Source of the DNA: Sediminihabitans luteus
GTDB lineage: Bacteria > Actinomycetota > Actinomycetes > Actinomycetales > Cellulomonadaceae
Assembly (NCBI RefSeq): GCF_002797595.1
Contig: NZ_PGFE01000007.1
Span: forward strand, 78,733-142,732
Reading direction: 5' to 3'
DNA: 64,000 nt
Shown: piece by piece, positions 54,610-63,723 of the stretch
Layout: every line of letters starts with the position of its first letter
How positions within the stretch are numbered: position 1 is the first letter of the stretch
Notes under the pieces: generated by a model
The model's input: only the letters and a program-made list of their open reading frames with translations
What the model was told of the DNA's origin: nothing
Databases searched by the model: none
Translations under genes and position numbers: made by a program

Positions 54610-56333
54610 CCGCGCCCACCAGCACCCGCACGGCGGCGGACGCCGGAGCCGTCGCCGTCCGCATCCGTGACCTCGCGGTCTCGTTCGCGACCGACGCGGG
54701 CGCGGTCCGTGCGGTCGACGGCGTCGACCTGACCGTCCGTCCGGGCGAGGTCCTCGCCGTGGTCGGCGAGTCGGGGTCGGGCAAGACCGTGACCGCGAAG
54801 ACCATCCTCGGCCTGCTGCCCGAGAACGCGACCGCGCGCGGGGCGGTCGTCCTCGCGAACAAGGCCGGGACGGCCGAGCACGACGTCGTCTCGCTCAGCG
54901 CGTCGCAGCTGCGCCGCGTGCGGGGCACCGACGTCGCGATGGTGTTCCAGGAGCCGTCGGCCGCGCTCAACCCCGTCTACACGGTCGGCTGGCAGATCGC
55001 CGAGGGCCTGCGCGCGCACGGCAAGGTCTCCAAGGCCGAGGGGCGTCGCCGCGCGATCGAGATCCTCGGACGCGTCGGCATCCCGGACCCGGACGAGCGC
55101 GTCGACCACTACCCGCACCAGTTCTCGGGCGGCCAGAAGCAGCGCATCATCATCGCGATGGCGCTCGTGCTCGACCCCGGGCTCATCGTCGCCGACGAGC
55201 CGACGACCGCGCTCGACGTCACGGTCCAGGCCGAGATCCTGGACCTGCTGCGCCGCGTGCGCGACGAGTTCGGCACCGCGATCGTGCTGATCACGCACAA
55301 CATGGGCGTCGTGGCGGACCTCGCCGACACGGTCGCCGTCATGTACCAGGGCAAGGTCGTCGAGCAGGCGCCCGTCGGCGAGCTGTTCGCCGCGCCGCAG
55401 GACGACTACACGCGCCGCCTCCTGGGGTCGGTCCCGCGCATCGGCGAGGCGCGGGCGCGGACGGCGGAGCGTGCCGCGGCCCGTCCCGCGGGCTGGGCCG
55501 AGGCCGAGCCCGTCGTCGCCGCGCGCGGGCTGGAGATCACCTACCCGGGGCGCTTCCGGACGCCGGGCTTCCGGGCCGTGCAGGGCGTCGACCTGACGAT
55601 CCGGCCCGGCGAGGTGCTCGGGCTGGTCGGCGAGTCCGGCTCGGGCAAGTCGACCATCGGGCGGGCCATCGCCGGCCTGACGAAGGTCACGGGCGGTTCG
55701 CTGCAGGTGCTGGGCACCGAGATGCACGGCGTGCGACCGCGCGAGCTGCGGCCCGTGCGCCCGCGCATCGGGTTCGTCTTCCAGGACCCGGCGTCGAGCT
55801 TCAACCCGCTGCTGACGATCGCCGACTGCGTGGCCGAGCCGCTCGTGGTGCACGGGCGGGCCCGCGACGTCGGGGCCGCACGGGCGCGGGTCGACGAGCT
55901 CCTCGAGGCGGTCCAGCTCCCGCGCGCGTACGGCGACAGGTTCCCGCACGAGCTGTCCGGCGGGCAGCGTCAGCGCGTCTCGCTCGCCCGGGCGCTCGCG
56001 CTCGACCCCGAGCTGCTCGTGGCCGACGAGCCGACGTCGGCGCTCGACGTGTCGGTCCAGGCCCGGGTGCTCGACCTGTTCGCCGAGCTCCAGGCCGAGC
56101 TCGGGTTCGCGTGCCTGTTCATCTCGCACGACCTCGCGGTCGTGGACCTGCTGGCCGACCGTATCGCGGTGCTCTACCGGGGCCGGCTCGTCGAGGAGGG
56201 CACGGGCGAGCAGGTGCTGGGTTCGCCGTCCGACCCGTACACGCAGCGTCTGCTCGCGTCGTTGCCGGTGCCCGACCCGGTCGCGCAGGCCGCGCGGCGG
56301 GTCGAGCTCGAGCGGCTCCGCGCGCTCGACTGA
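54606..56333 (+). CDS. Fused double ATP-binding subunit of the peptide ABC importer (DppD-DppF)
   Basis: A 575-residue protein with two complete ABC domains in one chain. Domain 1: Walker A GESGSGKT near 54, signature SGGQKQR near 176, Walker B LIVADEPTTALD. Domain 2: Walker A GESGSGKST near 341, signature SGGQRQR near 450, Walker B LLVADEPTSALD. Each is followed by the oligopeptide-type C-terminal extension (DDYTRRLL, SDPYTQRLL). Both sites look catalytically intact. It supplies all the energy-coupling for this importer. Convergent with the SCO1664-family gene, six bases away. Confidence 0.95.
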   Translation: MTAPTSTRTAADAGAVAVRIRDLAVSFATDAGAVRAVDGVDLTVRPGEVLAVVGESGSGKTVTAKTILGLLPENATARGAVVLANKAGTAEHDVVSLSASQLRRVRGTDVAMVFQEPSAALNPVYTVGWQIAEGLRAHGKVSKAEGRRRAIEILGRVGIPDPDERVDHYPHQFSGGQKQRIIIAMALVLDPGLIVADEPTTALDVTVQAEILDLLRRVRDEFGTAIVLITHNMGVVADLADTVAVMYQGKVVEQAPVGELFAAPQDDYTRRLLGSVPRIGEARARTAERAAARPAGWAEAEPVVAARGLEITYPGRFRTPGFRAVQGVDLTIRPGEVLGLVGESGSGKSTIGRAIAGLTKVTGGSLQVLGTEMHGVRPRELRPVRPRIGFVFQDPASSFNPLLTIADCVAEPLVVHGRARDVGAARARVDELLEAVQLPRAYGDRFPHELSGGQRQRVSLARALALDPELLVADEPTSALDVSVQARVLDLFAELQAELGFACLFISHDLAVVDLLADRIAVLYRGRLVEEGTGEQVLGSPSDPYTQRLLASLPVPDPVAQAARRVELERLRALD

Positions 56334-56339
56334 CCTGCG

Positions 56340-57110
56340 TCAGAAGGGCGGCCACGGGACCGCGGGCATGTCCCCCTCGTGGTCGGGGAACCGCCGCTCG
56401 GCGAGCAGGCGGTCGCAGCGCGCCCCGAGCGCGCGCACCTCGTCGGCGGTGAGGAGCTCGCGCAGCCGTGCGCCGAGGTCCCCGTCGAGGCTCGCGCGCA
56501 CGCGGGCGACCCCGTCGAGCTCGTCGGGGTCGAGCGGCTCGCCCACCCAGCCCCACAGCACGGTGCGCAGCTTGGGCTCGACGTGGAACGTCACGCCGTG
56601 GTCGACCCCGAGCCGGCGGCCGTCGGGCATGGGCAGCACGTGGCCGCCCTTGCGGTCGGCGTTGTTGAGCACCACGTCGAGCACCGCGACGCGGCGCAGC
56701 GCCGGTGTGTCCTCGTGGACCACGGTCACGGGTGCGCCGTCCGCGTCCGTTCCCTGCAGGACGGCGTGCCAGCCGTCGTCCACGGCGTGCGACGGGACGA
56801 GGTCGACGGGGGACGACGTGCGGTCCTCGTCCTGCCAGAGCTGGACCATCCCCGGGCCGGCGGGTCCGTCGCGCAGCCACGTGAGGGGTACGACGTCCCA
56901 GCCCGTCGCCTCCGAGACGAGGTACGCGGCGACCTCGCGCTGCGCGAGCGTCCCGTCGGGGAAGTCCCACAGCGGGTTCTCGCCGGCCACGGGCTTGTAG
57001 ACGACGCTGACGCCGCCGACCGTGCCGACGAAGGTCGCGTTCGAGGCGGTGCGGATGCGTCCGACGACCTCGAGCGGGTCCGTCCCGAGGTCGACGGGCG
57101 GCTCGTTCAC
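56340..57110 (-). CDS. SCO1664 family protein (PI3/4-kinase-like fold)
   Basis: A 256-residue protein of the SCO1664 family. It begins near RTASNATFVGTV, with VVYKPVAGENPLWDFPDGTL carrying the lysine of a kinase-like nucleotide site; VLDVVLNNADRKGGHVL and LGVDHGVTFH resemble the catalytic and DFG-like loops of the phosphatidylinositol 3/4-kinase fold. The substrate is unknown. It starts at a GTG that overlaps the DUF3090 stop as GTGA. Together with DUF3090 and the phosphatase it forms a gene set well known in actinobacteria, often close to mshC, which is not present here. Confidence 0.9.
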   Translation of the reverse strand: MNEPPVDLGTDPLEVVGRIRTASNATFVGTVGGVSVVYKPVAGENPLWDFPDGTLAQREVAAYLVSEATGWDVVPLTWLRDGPAGPGMVQLWQDEDRTSSPVDLVPSHAVDDGWHAVLQGTDADGAPVTVVHEDTPALRRVAVLDVVLNNADRKGGHVLPMPDGRRLGVDHGVTFHVEPKLRTVLWGWVGEPLDPDELDGVARVRASLDGDLGARLRELLTADEVRALGARCDRLLAERRFPDHEGDMPAVPWPPF

Positions 57111-57673
57111 GGCAGGTCGCACTCGTGGCCGTCGGGGTCGACCGGCGCGCCGCACAGCGGGCAGGGCGGGCGGCCCGAGCGCACGACGGTGCGGGTGCGC
57201 TCGACGAACGCGCGGGCCGTGCCCACGGGCATGCGGACGACGAGCACCTCGCGCTCGTCGTCCGGCTCCGGCTCGTCCGCGGGGTCGTCCCAGAGGTCGG
57301 GCTCGTCGTCGGGGCGCTCCTCCTCGACCGGGAACACCTCGACCACGGTCTGCGCGGTCCGCGGGTCCCAGGACAACCGGATGGTCCCGGCCCGGAACTC
57401 CGTCTCGACGGGCTGGTCGAGCGGGTCGACGTCGGCCAGGCCCGCGGGCGCCTCGCCCGGGATGCCGAACGGGTTGCCGCCCTCGGTCATGAGGTGGTCC
57501 AGGAGCTGCTGGATCCCGTCGGCGAGCGCCGCGGACTGCTGCTTCTCGAGCAGCACGCTCGTGCAGCGCGCACCCGTGCGGGCCTGCAGGTAGAAGGCGC
57601 GGTCGCCGGGGCGGCCGACGGTCCCGATCACGACGCGGTCGGGCCAGTCGTACTCGTGCACGAGGGTGGGCAT
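57107..57673 (-). CDS. DUF3090 family protein
   Basis: A 188-residue DUF3090 protein: HEYDWPDRVVIGTVGRPGDR at the N-terminus, then EKQQSAALADGIQQLLD. An acidic linker (about 125-140) leads to VRMPVGTARAFVERT and a C-terminal zinc-binding tail with Cys171, Cys174, His183 and Cys185. Biochemical function is unknown. The ATG lies six bases from TAGAGT with no ribosome site, so this may be a leaderless message covering DUF3090 and SCO1664. The upstream phosphatase has its own such signal only nine bases further on. Confidence 0.9.
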   Translation of the reverse strand: MPTLVHEYDWPDRVVIGTVGRPGDRAFYLQARTGARCTSVLLEKQQSAALADGIQQLLDHLMTEGGNPFGIPGEAPAGLADVDPLDQPVETEFRAGTIRLSWDPRTAQTVVEVFPVEEERPDDEPDLWDDPADEPEPDDEREVLVVRMPVGTARAFVERTRTVVRSGRPPCPLCGAPVDPDGHECDLP

Positions 57674-57682
57674 GGTTCCACT

Positions 57683-58387
57683 CTAGGAGCGGCGGGGCGC
57701 GGCGTCGTGCCCCGCGCCCCCGCCCACGGGTGCGTCGCCGACCGCAGCGGACGCGCGGAGCCACCCGAGGTCGCCGTCGTCGGTGTTGGTCGCGACGACC
57801 TCGGGCCGGTGCGTGCCGTACCGGACGACGGACACGGCCGCGGGACCGACCGTGATGCGCTGGAACAGGTCGAGGTGCATGCCGAGCGCGTCGGCGAGGA
57901 CGGCCTTGGCGACGTCACCGTGCGTGACGGCGACCCAGACGGCCCCGGGCCCGTGCTGCTCGGCGACGTCGGCGTCGATGCGCCGGACCGCGGCGACGCT
58001 GCGCGCCTGCATCCCCACGAGGGACTCACCACCGGGGAACGTCGCGGCGGACGGGTGCCGCTGCACGACCGACCAGAGCGGCTCGTCCGCGAGCTCGCGC
58101 AGCGCGCGCCCCTGCCAGCTCCCGTAGTCGCACTCGGTGAGGCCGTGCTCGACGACGGGCTCGGGGGCGTCGGCCTGCTGCGCGAGGATCGCGCGCGCCG
58201 TCTGCCGGCACCGTTCGAGGGGGCTCGTGACGACGCGGGCCAGGGGGAGTCCGGCGAGCCGCATGGCCGCGTGGGCGGCCTGCCGGCGCCCGACCTCGTC
58301 GAGCCGGACGCCGCGCGCCCGGCCCGCGAGGATCCCCTGGGTGTTGGCCGTGGTGCGGCCGTGACGGACGAGCAGCAGCGTGGGCAT
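57683..58387 (-). CDS. Histidine phosphatase, MSMEG_4193 family
   Basis: A 234-residue phosphoglycerate-mutase-like phosphatase. The phosphorylated histidine is in VRHGRT (His9), the second catalytic arginine in SPLERCRQT near 58, the glutamate in ECDYGSW near 87, and the second histidine in VTHGDVAK near 155. This family accompanies DUF3090 and SCO1664 in actinobacteria; the substrate is not established. The ATG lies six bases from TACGCT (leaderless). It diverges from the LCP gene. Confidence 0.92.
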   Translation of the reverse strand: MPTLLLVRHGRTTANTQGILAGRARGVRLDEVGRRQAAHAAMRLAGLPLARVVTSPLERCRQTARAILAQQADAPEPVVEHGLTECDYGSWQGRALRELADEPLWSVVQRHPSAATFPGGESLVGMQARSVAAVRRIDADVAEQHGPGAVWVAVTHGDVAKAVLADALGMHLDLFQRITVGPAAVSVVRYGTHRPEVVATNTDDGDLGWLRASAAVGDAPVGGGAGHDAAPRRS

Positions 58388-58458
58388 GGCACGAGCGTAG
58401 GCCGCGCGTCCCGGACACGTGTCGTCCGGTGAAATCTGCAGGCGCTATGATCCGGCGC

Positions 58459-59820
58459 ATGTCCAAGCCCGACGACGTCCTGGTCGCGCCCCCGCGCCAC
58501 GCGGGGCAGCGCCCGAGCCGTCGTGCGGCGCGGTACGCGGCGCTCGCGCTCACGGCGGTCCTGACCTTCGTCACGACGGGCGCCGTCGCGGCGTACGTCG
58601 ACTTCACGAACGACATCGAGGTGAGCCACGTCGACGGGCTGGTCGCGGGGCCGGCGCCCTCGAAGCCGCCCGCGGACCCGGACGACCCGTACGCGGGCCA
58701 GGAGCTCAACATCCTCGTGATGGGCACGGACTTCCGCGACGAGGAGAACGTGAAGATCGCGGGCGCGGCGGACTCCACGGGGATGCGCTCCGACACGACG
58801 TTCGTCGTGCACGTCTCGGGCGACCGCTCGCGCGTCGAGGTCGTGTCGATCCCGCGCGACTCGTGGGTCCAGCTCCCGGCGTGCAAGCTCCCGGACGGGT
58901 CGATGTCGCAGCCGTACGTCGGCCAGTTCAACTGGGCGTTCGACACCGGGGCGCAGGGCGGCACGGACATGGACTACGCCGCGGCGTGCACCATCACGGC
59001 GGTGCAGTCCCTGACCGGCCTGACCATCACCAACCACGTGATCCTCAAGATGACCGGGGTCATCGGCGTGGTCGACGCGATGGACGGGGTGCCCCTGTGC
59101 CTGCCCGAACCGGTGCACGAGGACCCGCGCTACGGCACGCTCGACCTGCCCGCGGGCCCGAACAGGCTCGACGGCCGCACGTCGATCAAGTTCCTGCGCG
59201 CGCGCCACGGCACGGGCATGGGTCTCGAGCTCGGGAGCGACCTGACGCGCATCACGCGCCAGCAGACGTTCCTCAACGCCATGCAGCGCGAGATCAAGTC
59301 GAAGAACGTCCTCACCGACTCCTCGCAGCTGTACGCGATGGTCTCGGCGGTGCTCAAGTCCGTGGTCGCCGACCCGCAGCTCGCCGACCCGAAGTCCGTG
59401 GTCGGCCTCGTGTTCTCGATGCGTAACCTGCGCCCGTCGGACGTCATCTTCACCGAGCTGCCGGTCGTGGACTCCGTGCACAAGTCGGGCCGCGTCGACT
59501 GGACGGCCGAGTCCGACGCGGTCTGGCAGCGCCTCGTGAACGACGAGCCGCCCGCCGACTACGTCCCGGCGCCCGACCCGTCGGCCGCGGCGACGGCGTC
59601 CGCGGGCACGTCGGGTGCGGACGGCACAGGGTCGGACGGCAACGGGTCGGGTGACACGGGTACGGACGGCAACGGGTCGGGTGACACGGGTACGGACGGC
59701 AACGGGTCGGACGGCGCAGGGTCGGGTGACACCGCGGCGGACGGCACCGGGGCGGACGCTGCGCCCACGCCCACGCCCACGCCCACGCCGGAGACGCTGC
59801 CCGAGGGCATCTGCGGCTGA
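58459..59820 (+). CDS. LytR-CpsA-Psr family wall-glycopolymer ligase with repeat tail
   Basis: A 453-residue LCP protein. A transmembrane anchor (about 26-46) is followed by an extracellular LCP domain with NILVMGTDFR, RSDTTFVVHVSGDRSRVEVVSIPRDSWV (core strands with the catalytic-type arginines), and SIKFLRARHG. LCP enzymes transfer undecaprenyl-linked glycopolymers to peptidoglycan. The last 80 residues are a Gly/Asp/Thr/Ser-rich tail with an exact DNA duplication, then PTPTPTPT. ATG 58459 lies exactly seven bases from TATGAT, so the leaderless start is preferred to 58447 or 58429. Confidence 0.92.
   Translation: MSKPDDVLVAPPRHAGQRPSRRAARYAALALTAVLTFVTTGAVAAYVDFTNDIEVSHVDGLVAGPAPSKPPADPDDPYAGQELNILVMGTDFRDEENVKIAGAADSTGMRSDTTFVVHVSGDRSRVEVVSIPRDSWVQLPACKLPDGSMSQPYVGQFNWAFDTGAQGGTDMDYAAACTITAVQSLTGLTITNHVILKMTGVIGVVDAMDGVPLCLPEPVHEDPRYGTLDLPAGPNRLDGRTSIKFLRARHGTGMGLELGSDLTRITRQQTFLNAMQREIKSKNVLTDSSQLYAMVSAVLKSVVADPQLADPKSVVGLVFSMRNLRPSDVIFTELPVVDSVHKSGRVDWTAESDAVWQRLVNDEPPADYVPAPDPSAAATASAGTSGADGTGSDGNGSGDTGTDGNGSGDTGTDGNGSDGAGSGDTAADGTGADAAPTPTPTPTPETLPEGICG
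59641..59710 (+). repeat. Perfect 30-bp tandem duplication in the LCP tail
   Basis: Positions 59641-59670 and 59671-59700 are identical at all 30 bases, and the first 10 bases recur at 59701-59710. The unit keeps the reading frame and encodes an Asn-Gly-Ser-Gly-Asp-Thr-Gly-Thr-Asp-Gly block. Exact identity implies a recent duplication. Confidence 0.95.
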
Positions 59821-59891
59821 CCCGCGTGCCGCCGGGCCCCCGGGCGTCAGGCGCCTGACACCCGCGCGGCCCGCCGCCTACCGTGGGGGCC

Positions 59892-61202
59892 ATGAGCTCA
59901 TCCGCGCGCAGCACCCGCACCTACCGGACCGCGGGCCTCGTCGTCCGCGACCACGTGGTCGAGGTCCCGGTGGACCACGCCGACCCGACGCGATTCGGCG
60001 CGATCCGCGTCCTCGCGCGCGAGATCGCCGACCCGGCCCGCGACGGCGAAGACCTCCCGCTGCTGCTGTTCCTCCAGGGCGGCCCGGGCGGTGCGGGCCC
60101 CCGCCCGACGTCGTCCGGGGGCTGGTGGACGACGGCGCTCGCGACCCACCGCGTCGTCCTGCTCGACCAGCGGGGGACCGGGCGCTCGTCGCGCGTGGAC
60201 GGTGCCGTCGTCCGCTCGTTCGACGACGACGCGCTCGCGGCCGACTACCTCGCCTGCTTCCGGGCCGACGCGATCGTCGAGGACGCCGAGGTGGTGCGAC
60301 GTACGGTGTACGGCGGCCGACGGTGGGCGACGCTCGGGCAGTCTTTCGGCGGGTTCATCACGTTGACCTACCTGTCGCGTCACCCCGAGGCGCTCGTGTC
60401 GTGCTGGACCACGGGCGGCCTGCCGCCCGTGCACGCGACCGCGGAGCAGGTCTACGAGCGCACCGTCCCGCGCCAGCTCTCGCGCAACCGCGCGTACCTG
60501 CGCGACCACCCCGAGGACGAGGGTCTGCTCGACCACCTCGCGGACGTCGCGTCGTCGGGCGAGGTCGTGCTGCCCGCCGGCGACGTGCTGACCCTCGACC
60601 GGCTGCGCACGCTCGGCATGTCGCTCGGCATGAGCACGGGCGCCGACGAGCTGCACTGGCTTCTCGAGGGGGCGCTCGCGTCCGACGGCAGCCTTGCCGA
60701 CCCGTTCCTCGCCGAGGTCGAGCGCCGGACCGGCTTCGACGCCAACCCGCTCTACATGGTGCTGCAGGAGTCCATCTACCACCAGGGCGAGCGGGCGGGC
60801 GGCTGGGCCGCCCAGCAGGTGCACGACGCGTCCGACCTCGCCCGCGGACGCCGCCCGCTGACCCTCACGGGGGAGGCGACCTTCCCGTGGATGGTCGAGC
60901 AGGTGCGCGCGCTGCGACCGTTCCGGGGCGTCGCCGAGGCGCTCGCGGCGCGCACCGAGTGGCCCGCGCTCTACGACCTCGAGGTGCTCGCGGCGAACGA
61001 GGTGCCGGTCGCCTCGGTGCAGTACGTCGACGACCCGTACGTCGACCTCGACCTCGCGCTCGACACGGCCGACGGGCTCGGCGCGTCCCAGGTCTGGGTC
61101 ACCAACGAGTACCTGCACGACGGGCTGCGCGCGGCCGGGGCCGAGATCCTGCCACGGCTGGCCGCGCTGAGCGCCGGATCGGCCCGTGTGACACGGCGCT
61201 GA
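59892..61202 (+). CDS. Alpha/beta hydrolase, prolyl aminopeptidase (S33) family
   Basis: A 436-residue S33 peptidase-like hydrolase. LFLQGGPGGAG (about 58-68) forms the oxyanion hole, LLDQRGTGRS is the family's second signature, and the nucleophile elbow GQSFGG near 150 has the catalytic serine. A helical cap spans about 190-330. The final histidine is probably in the last 30 residues (EYLHDG). It removes N-terminal proline from peptides in the family; the exact substrate is inferred. The ATG lies seven bases from TACCGT, no ribosome site, hence probably leaderless. Cytosolic. Confidence 0.9.
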   Translation: MSSSARSTRTYRTAGLVVRDHVVEVPVDHADPTRFGAIRVLAREIADPARDGEDLPLLLFLQGGPGGAGPRPTSSGGWWTTALATHRVVLLDQRGTGRSSRVDGAVVRSFDDDALAADYLACFRADAIVEDAEVVRRTVYGGRRWATLGQSFGGFITLTYLSRHPEALVSCWTTGGLPPVHATAEQVYERTVPRQLSRNRAYLRDHPEDEGLLDHLADVASSGEVVLPAGDVLTLDRLRTLGMSLGMSTGADELHWLLEGALASDGSLADPFLAEVERRTGFDANPLYMVLQESIYHQGERAGGWAAQQVHDASDLARGRRPLTLTGEATFPWMVEQVRALRPFRGVAEALAARTEWPALYDLEVLAANEVPVASVQYVDDPYVDLDLALDTADGLGASQVWVTNEYLHDGLRAAGAEILPRLAALSAGSARVTRR

Positions 61203-61565
61203 GCGGCGGCGGCGCACGGCGCCGTCACAACTCCGACACATCCTGAGACGAACCTGACCGCTCCTCGGTCGACGGCCGACGCGGGGTGTCAGGACGTTGG
61301 GACCTGCGGCCGGCGCCGCGCTGCGCACGGGAGCGCGTCGGCGCTGCGCGGTGCGACCGTGCGGCTGCGGGGGAATCGCCGGCGCGGCGTCACGAGCGCC
61401 TCGGGCGACTGACCATTCCCAGACCATTCGGGCACCCGTCATCAAAGATTCATGACTTGTGAAGCATCGCACTTGACCGTTCCTCGAAGCCGACTGACAG
61501 ACTCCATGGCTTTGGGTGCGCCGCCGGCGCGCCGACTACCAAGAACATGGAGAGGTACTCATTTC
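61203..61565. other. Intergenic region before putP
   Basis: 363 bases without a gene. The last 150 bases are markedly less GC-rich (ATCAAAGATTCATGACTTG). TTGACC at 61473 with CAGACT 19 bases on is the best, weak promoter candidate. GGAGAGG about 11 bases before the putP ATG is a good ribosome site, so this message, unlike many here, has a real leader. Confidence 0.5.
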
Positions 61566-63110
61566 ATGAGTGACCAGACCTGGCAGACGATCGCGATCGT
61601 CGCCTACATGCTCGCGATGCTGGCGATCGGCTGGTCGGCCTATCGCAACACGAGCGACATGGACGACTACATGCTCGGCGGCCGTCGGCTCAGCCCGGGG
61701 CAGGCGGCGCTCAGCGCCGGCGCCTCGGACATGTCCGGGTGGCTCCTGCTCGGGCTCCCCGGCGCCGTCTACGCGTCGGGGCTCGTCTCCGCGTGGATCG
61801 CGATCGGCCTGACGGTCGGTGCGTGGCTCAACTGGAAGTTCGTGGCACCCCGGCTTCGCGCCTACACCGAGGTCGCGAAGAACTCGATCACCATCCCGAG
61901 CTTCTTCGAGAACCGGCTCCGCGACTCGTCGCGTGCGCTCCGCATGACCGCGGGCGTGATCGTGCTCGTCTTCTTTACCTTCTACGTCTCCTCGGGCATG
62001 GTGGCCGGCGGCAAGTTCTTCGAGAGCTCGTTCGACATCGGCGACCACTGGGGGATGTCCGCGTACACCCTCGGCATGCTCCTGGTTATCGTCGTGACCC
62101 TCACCTACACGCTCTTCGGCGGGTTCCTCGGCGCGACCTGGACCGACGTCGCCCAGGGGCTCCTCATGCTCGCGGCGCTCGTTGCCGTGCCGATCATCGG
62201 ACTGACCAAGGTCGGTGGCTGGAGCGGCATGGTCGACGGCATCCACGACGCCGATCTCGCCAACGGCACCAACGGCATGTCGCTCGTCGCCGGCGCGACC
62301 GTCATGGGTGTCGTCTCGTCGCTCGCCTGGGGCCTCGGCTACTTCGGGCAGCCGCACATCATCGTCCGCTTCATGGCGATGCGCTCGCCTGGTGACGCGA
62401 AGACCGGACGCCGCATCGGTATCGGCTGGATGATCGTCACCGCGCTCGGTGCCGTCATGACCGGCCTCATCGGAATCGCGTACTTCCAGGTCCAGGGCCT
62501 GACCCTCGACGACCCGGAGACCGTGTTCCTCGAGCTCTCGCAGATCCTGTTCCACCCGCTCGTCGCCGGCCTCGTGCTCGCGGCCGTGCTCGCAGCGATC
62601 ATGTCGACCATCTCGTCGCAGCTCATCGTCTCGTCGTCCGCGCTGGTCGAGGACCTCTACATGATCGTGGGCAAGCAGGCGACGGCGAAGAAGGGCATCG
62701 TGCTCGGCCGCGTCGGCGTGCTGGTCGTGACCGTGGTCGCCGGCGTCATCGCCCTCGACCCCGAGAGCTCGGTGCTCGACCTCGTCGGGTTCGCCTGGGC
62801 CGGCTTCGGCGCCGCGTTCGGCCCGATCATCCTGCTGAGCCTCTACTGGAAGGGCCTCTCGCGCTGGGGCGCGCTCGCCGGGATGATCTCGGGAGGCGTG
62901 GTCGCGTTCGTGTGGGGCAAGACCGCGCTCAGCGACACGCTCTACGAGATCGTGCCCGGATTTGCGGTGTGCCTCGTGGTCGCGCTCGTCGTGAGCTACG
63001 TGAACGGCCGCACCGCGGACGCCGCAGAGATCGACGCCGAGTTCGACGAGGCGCGCGCCTACGCCAAGGGCGCTGCGCGTCCGACGGAGCCGGCGGGCGC
63101 GACGGTCTGA
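61566..63110 (+). CDS. putP: Sodium/proline symporter
   Basis: A 514-residue sodium:solute symporter of the SSS family with thirteen transmembrane helices. It imports proline with Na+. PutP signatures are clear: DYMLGGRRLSPGQAALSAGASDMSGWLLLGLPGA near residues 33-66, FGQPHIIVRFMA near 260, and the Na+-site region of helix 8, AAIMSTISSQLIVSSSALVEDLY near 345. The hydrophilic C-terminal tail is short. The ATG at 61566 follows a GGAGAGG site. It is terminated by an 18-bp hairpin. Adjacency to an S33 prolyl peptidase is suggestive of shared proline use. Confidence 0.95.
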   Translation: MSDQTWQTIAIVAYMLAMLAIGWSAYRNTSDMDDYMLGGRRLSPGQAALSAGASDMSGWLLLGLPGAVYASGLVSAWIAIGLTVGAWLNWKFVAPRLRAYTEVAKNSITIPSFFENRLRDSSRALRMTAGVIVLVFFTFYVSSGMVAGGKFFESSFDIGDHWGMSAYTLGMLLVIVVTLTYTLFGGFLGATWTDVAQGLLMLAALVAVPIIGLTKVGGWSGMVDGIHDADLANGTNGMSLVAGATVMGVVSSLAWGLGYFGQPHIIVRFMAMRSPGDAKTGRRIGIGWMIVTALGAVMTGLIGIAYFQVQGLTLDDPETVFLELSQILFHPLVAGLVLAAVLAAIMSTISSQLIVSSSALVEDLYMIVGKQATAKKGIVLGRVGVLVVTVVAGVIALDPESSVLDLVGFAWAGFGAAFGPIILLSLYWKGLSRWGALAGMISGGVVAFVWGKTALSDTLYEIVPGFAVCLVVALVVSYVNGRTADAAEIDAEFDEARAYAKGAARPTEPAGATV

Positions 63111-63146
63111 CACCCAGGGCGAGCAGTCGCCCTGTCCGTCGGTCGC

Positions 63147-63185
63147 ACGGGCCGGTTCTCACGCATCGCGTGGGGGCCGGCCCGT
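63147..63185 (+). terminator. Terminator of putP
   Basis: Eighteen-base arms (63147-63164 and 63168-63185) pair fully when G-U pairs are allowed, around a three-base loop, 37 bases after the putP stop. Confidence 0.85.
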
Positions 63186-63584
63186 CGGCGTCCGGGAAGA
63201 CCGGGAGCCCGCGTCCTGCACGAGTCAGTCCTGCACCAGGCGGCGCGACGAGCCCTGCTCGTCGATGTCCGGGGAGACCGGGGCCTCGAGTCCTGCGCGC
63301 CGCGAGCTGTGCGACGAGCCCGCTCGGCGACCTCCGGCGAGGCAGGGGCCAGAGTCCTGCGGCCGTGGGCAGCCACGGCCGAGGGAGCGGGTGCTGCTGC
63401 CCGGACGAGCCTGCCGCAACACGGGGCTCCCAGCAGTCCGCCGCAGCCGTTCGACACCTGATCGGCAAGGGTCGGCTCCCGATCCGGGCGGGGACACCTG
63501 CACCCCAGCGGCCAGGAGCTCGAGGGTCCAGGCGACGCGGCGAACACTGGCCCGATCACGGACTCCGTGCCGGCGTTGGCGTGA

Positions 63585-63608
63585 GGCCCTGGCCCTGGCC
63601 CTGGCCCT
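63585..63608. repeat. (GGCCCT)4 microsatellite
   Basis: Four exact copies of a hexamer in non-coding DNA, a likely slippage site. Confidence 0.9.
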
Positions 63609-63690
63609 GCACGCTCGGCCACCGGCCTGACCTGGGGAGACGCGTGCGGCAGCCCGCGCACCCGCGGGGAGCGGCGAGATCGCGGCGATA

Positions 63691-63720
63691 CCCCCGACGT
63701 GTGCGCGGTCACGTCGGGGG
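63691..63720 (+). terminator. Hairpin ahead of the first rrn-type promoter
   Basis: CCCCCGACGTG and CACGTCGGGGG form a perfect 11-bp stem with an 8-base loop, ending just before the promoter candidate at 63724. It could insulate the downstream operon from read-through. Confidence 0.75.
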
Positions 63721-63723
63721 GAT

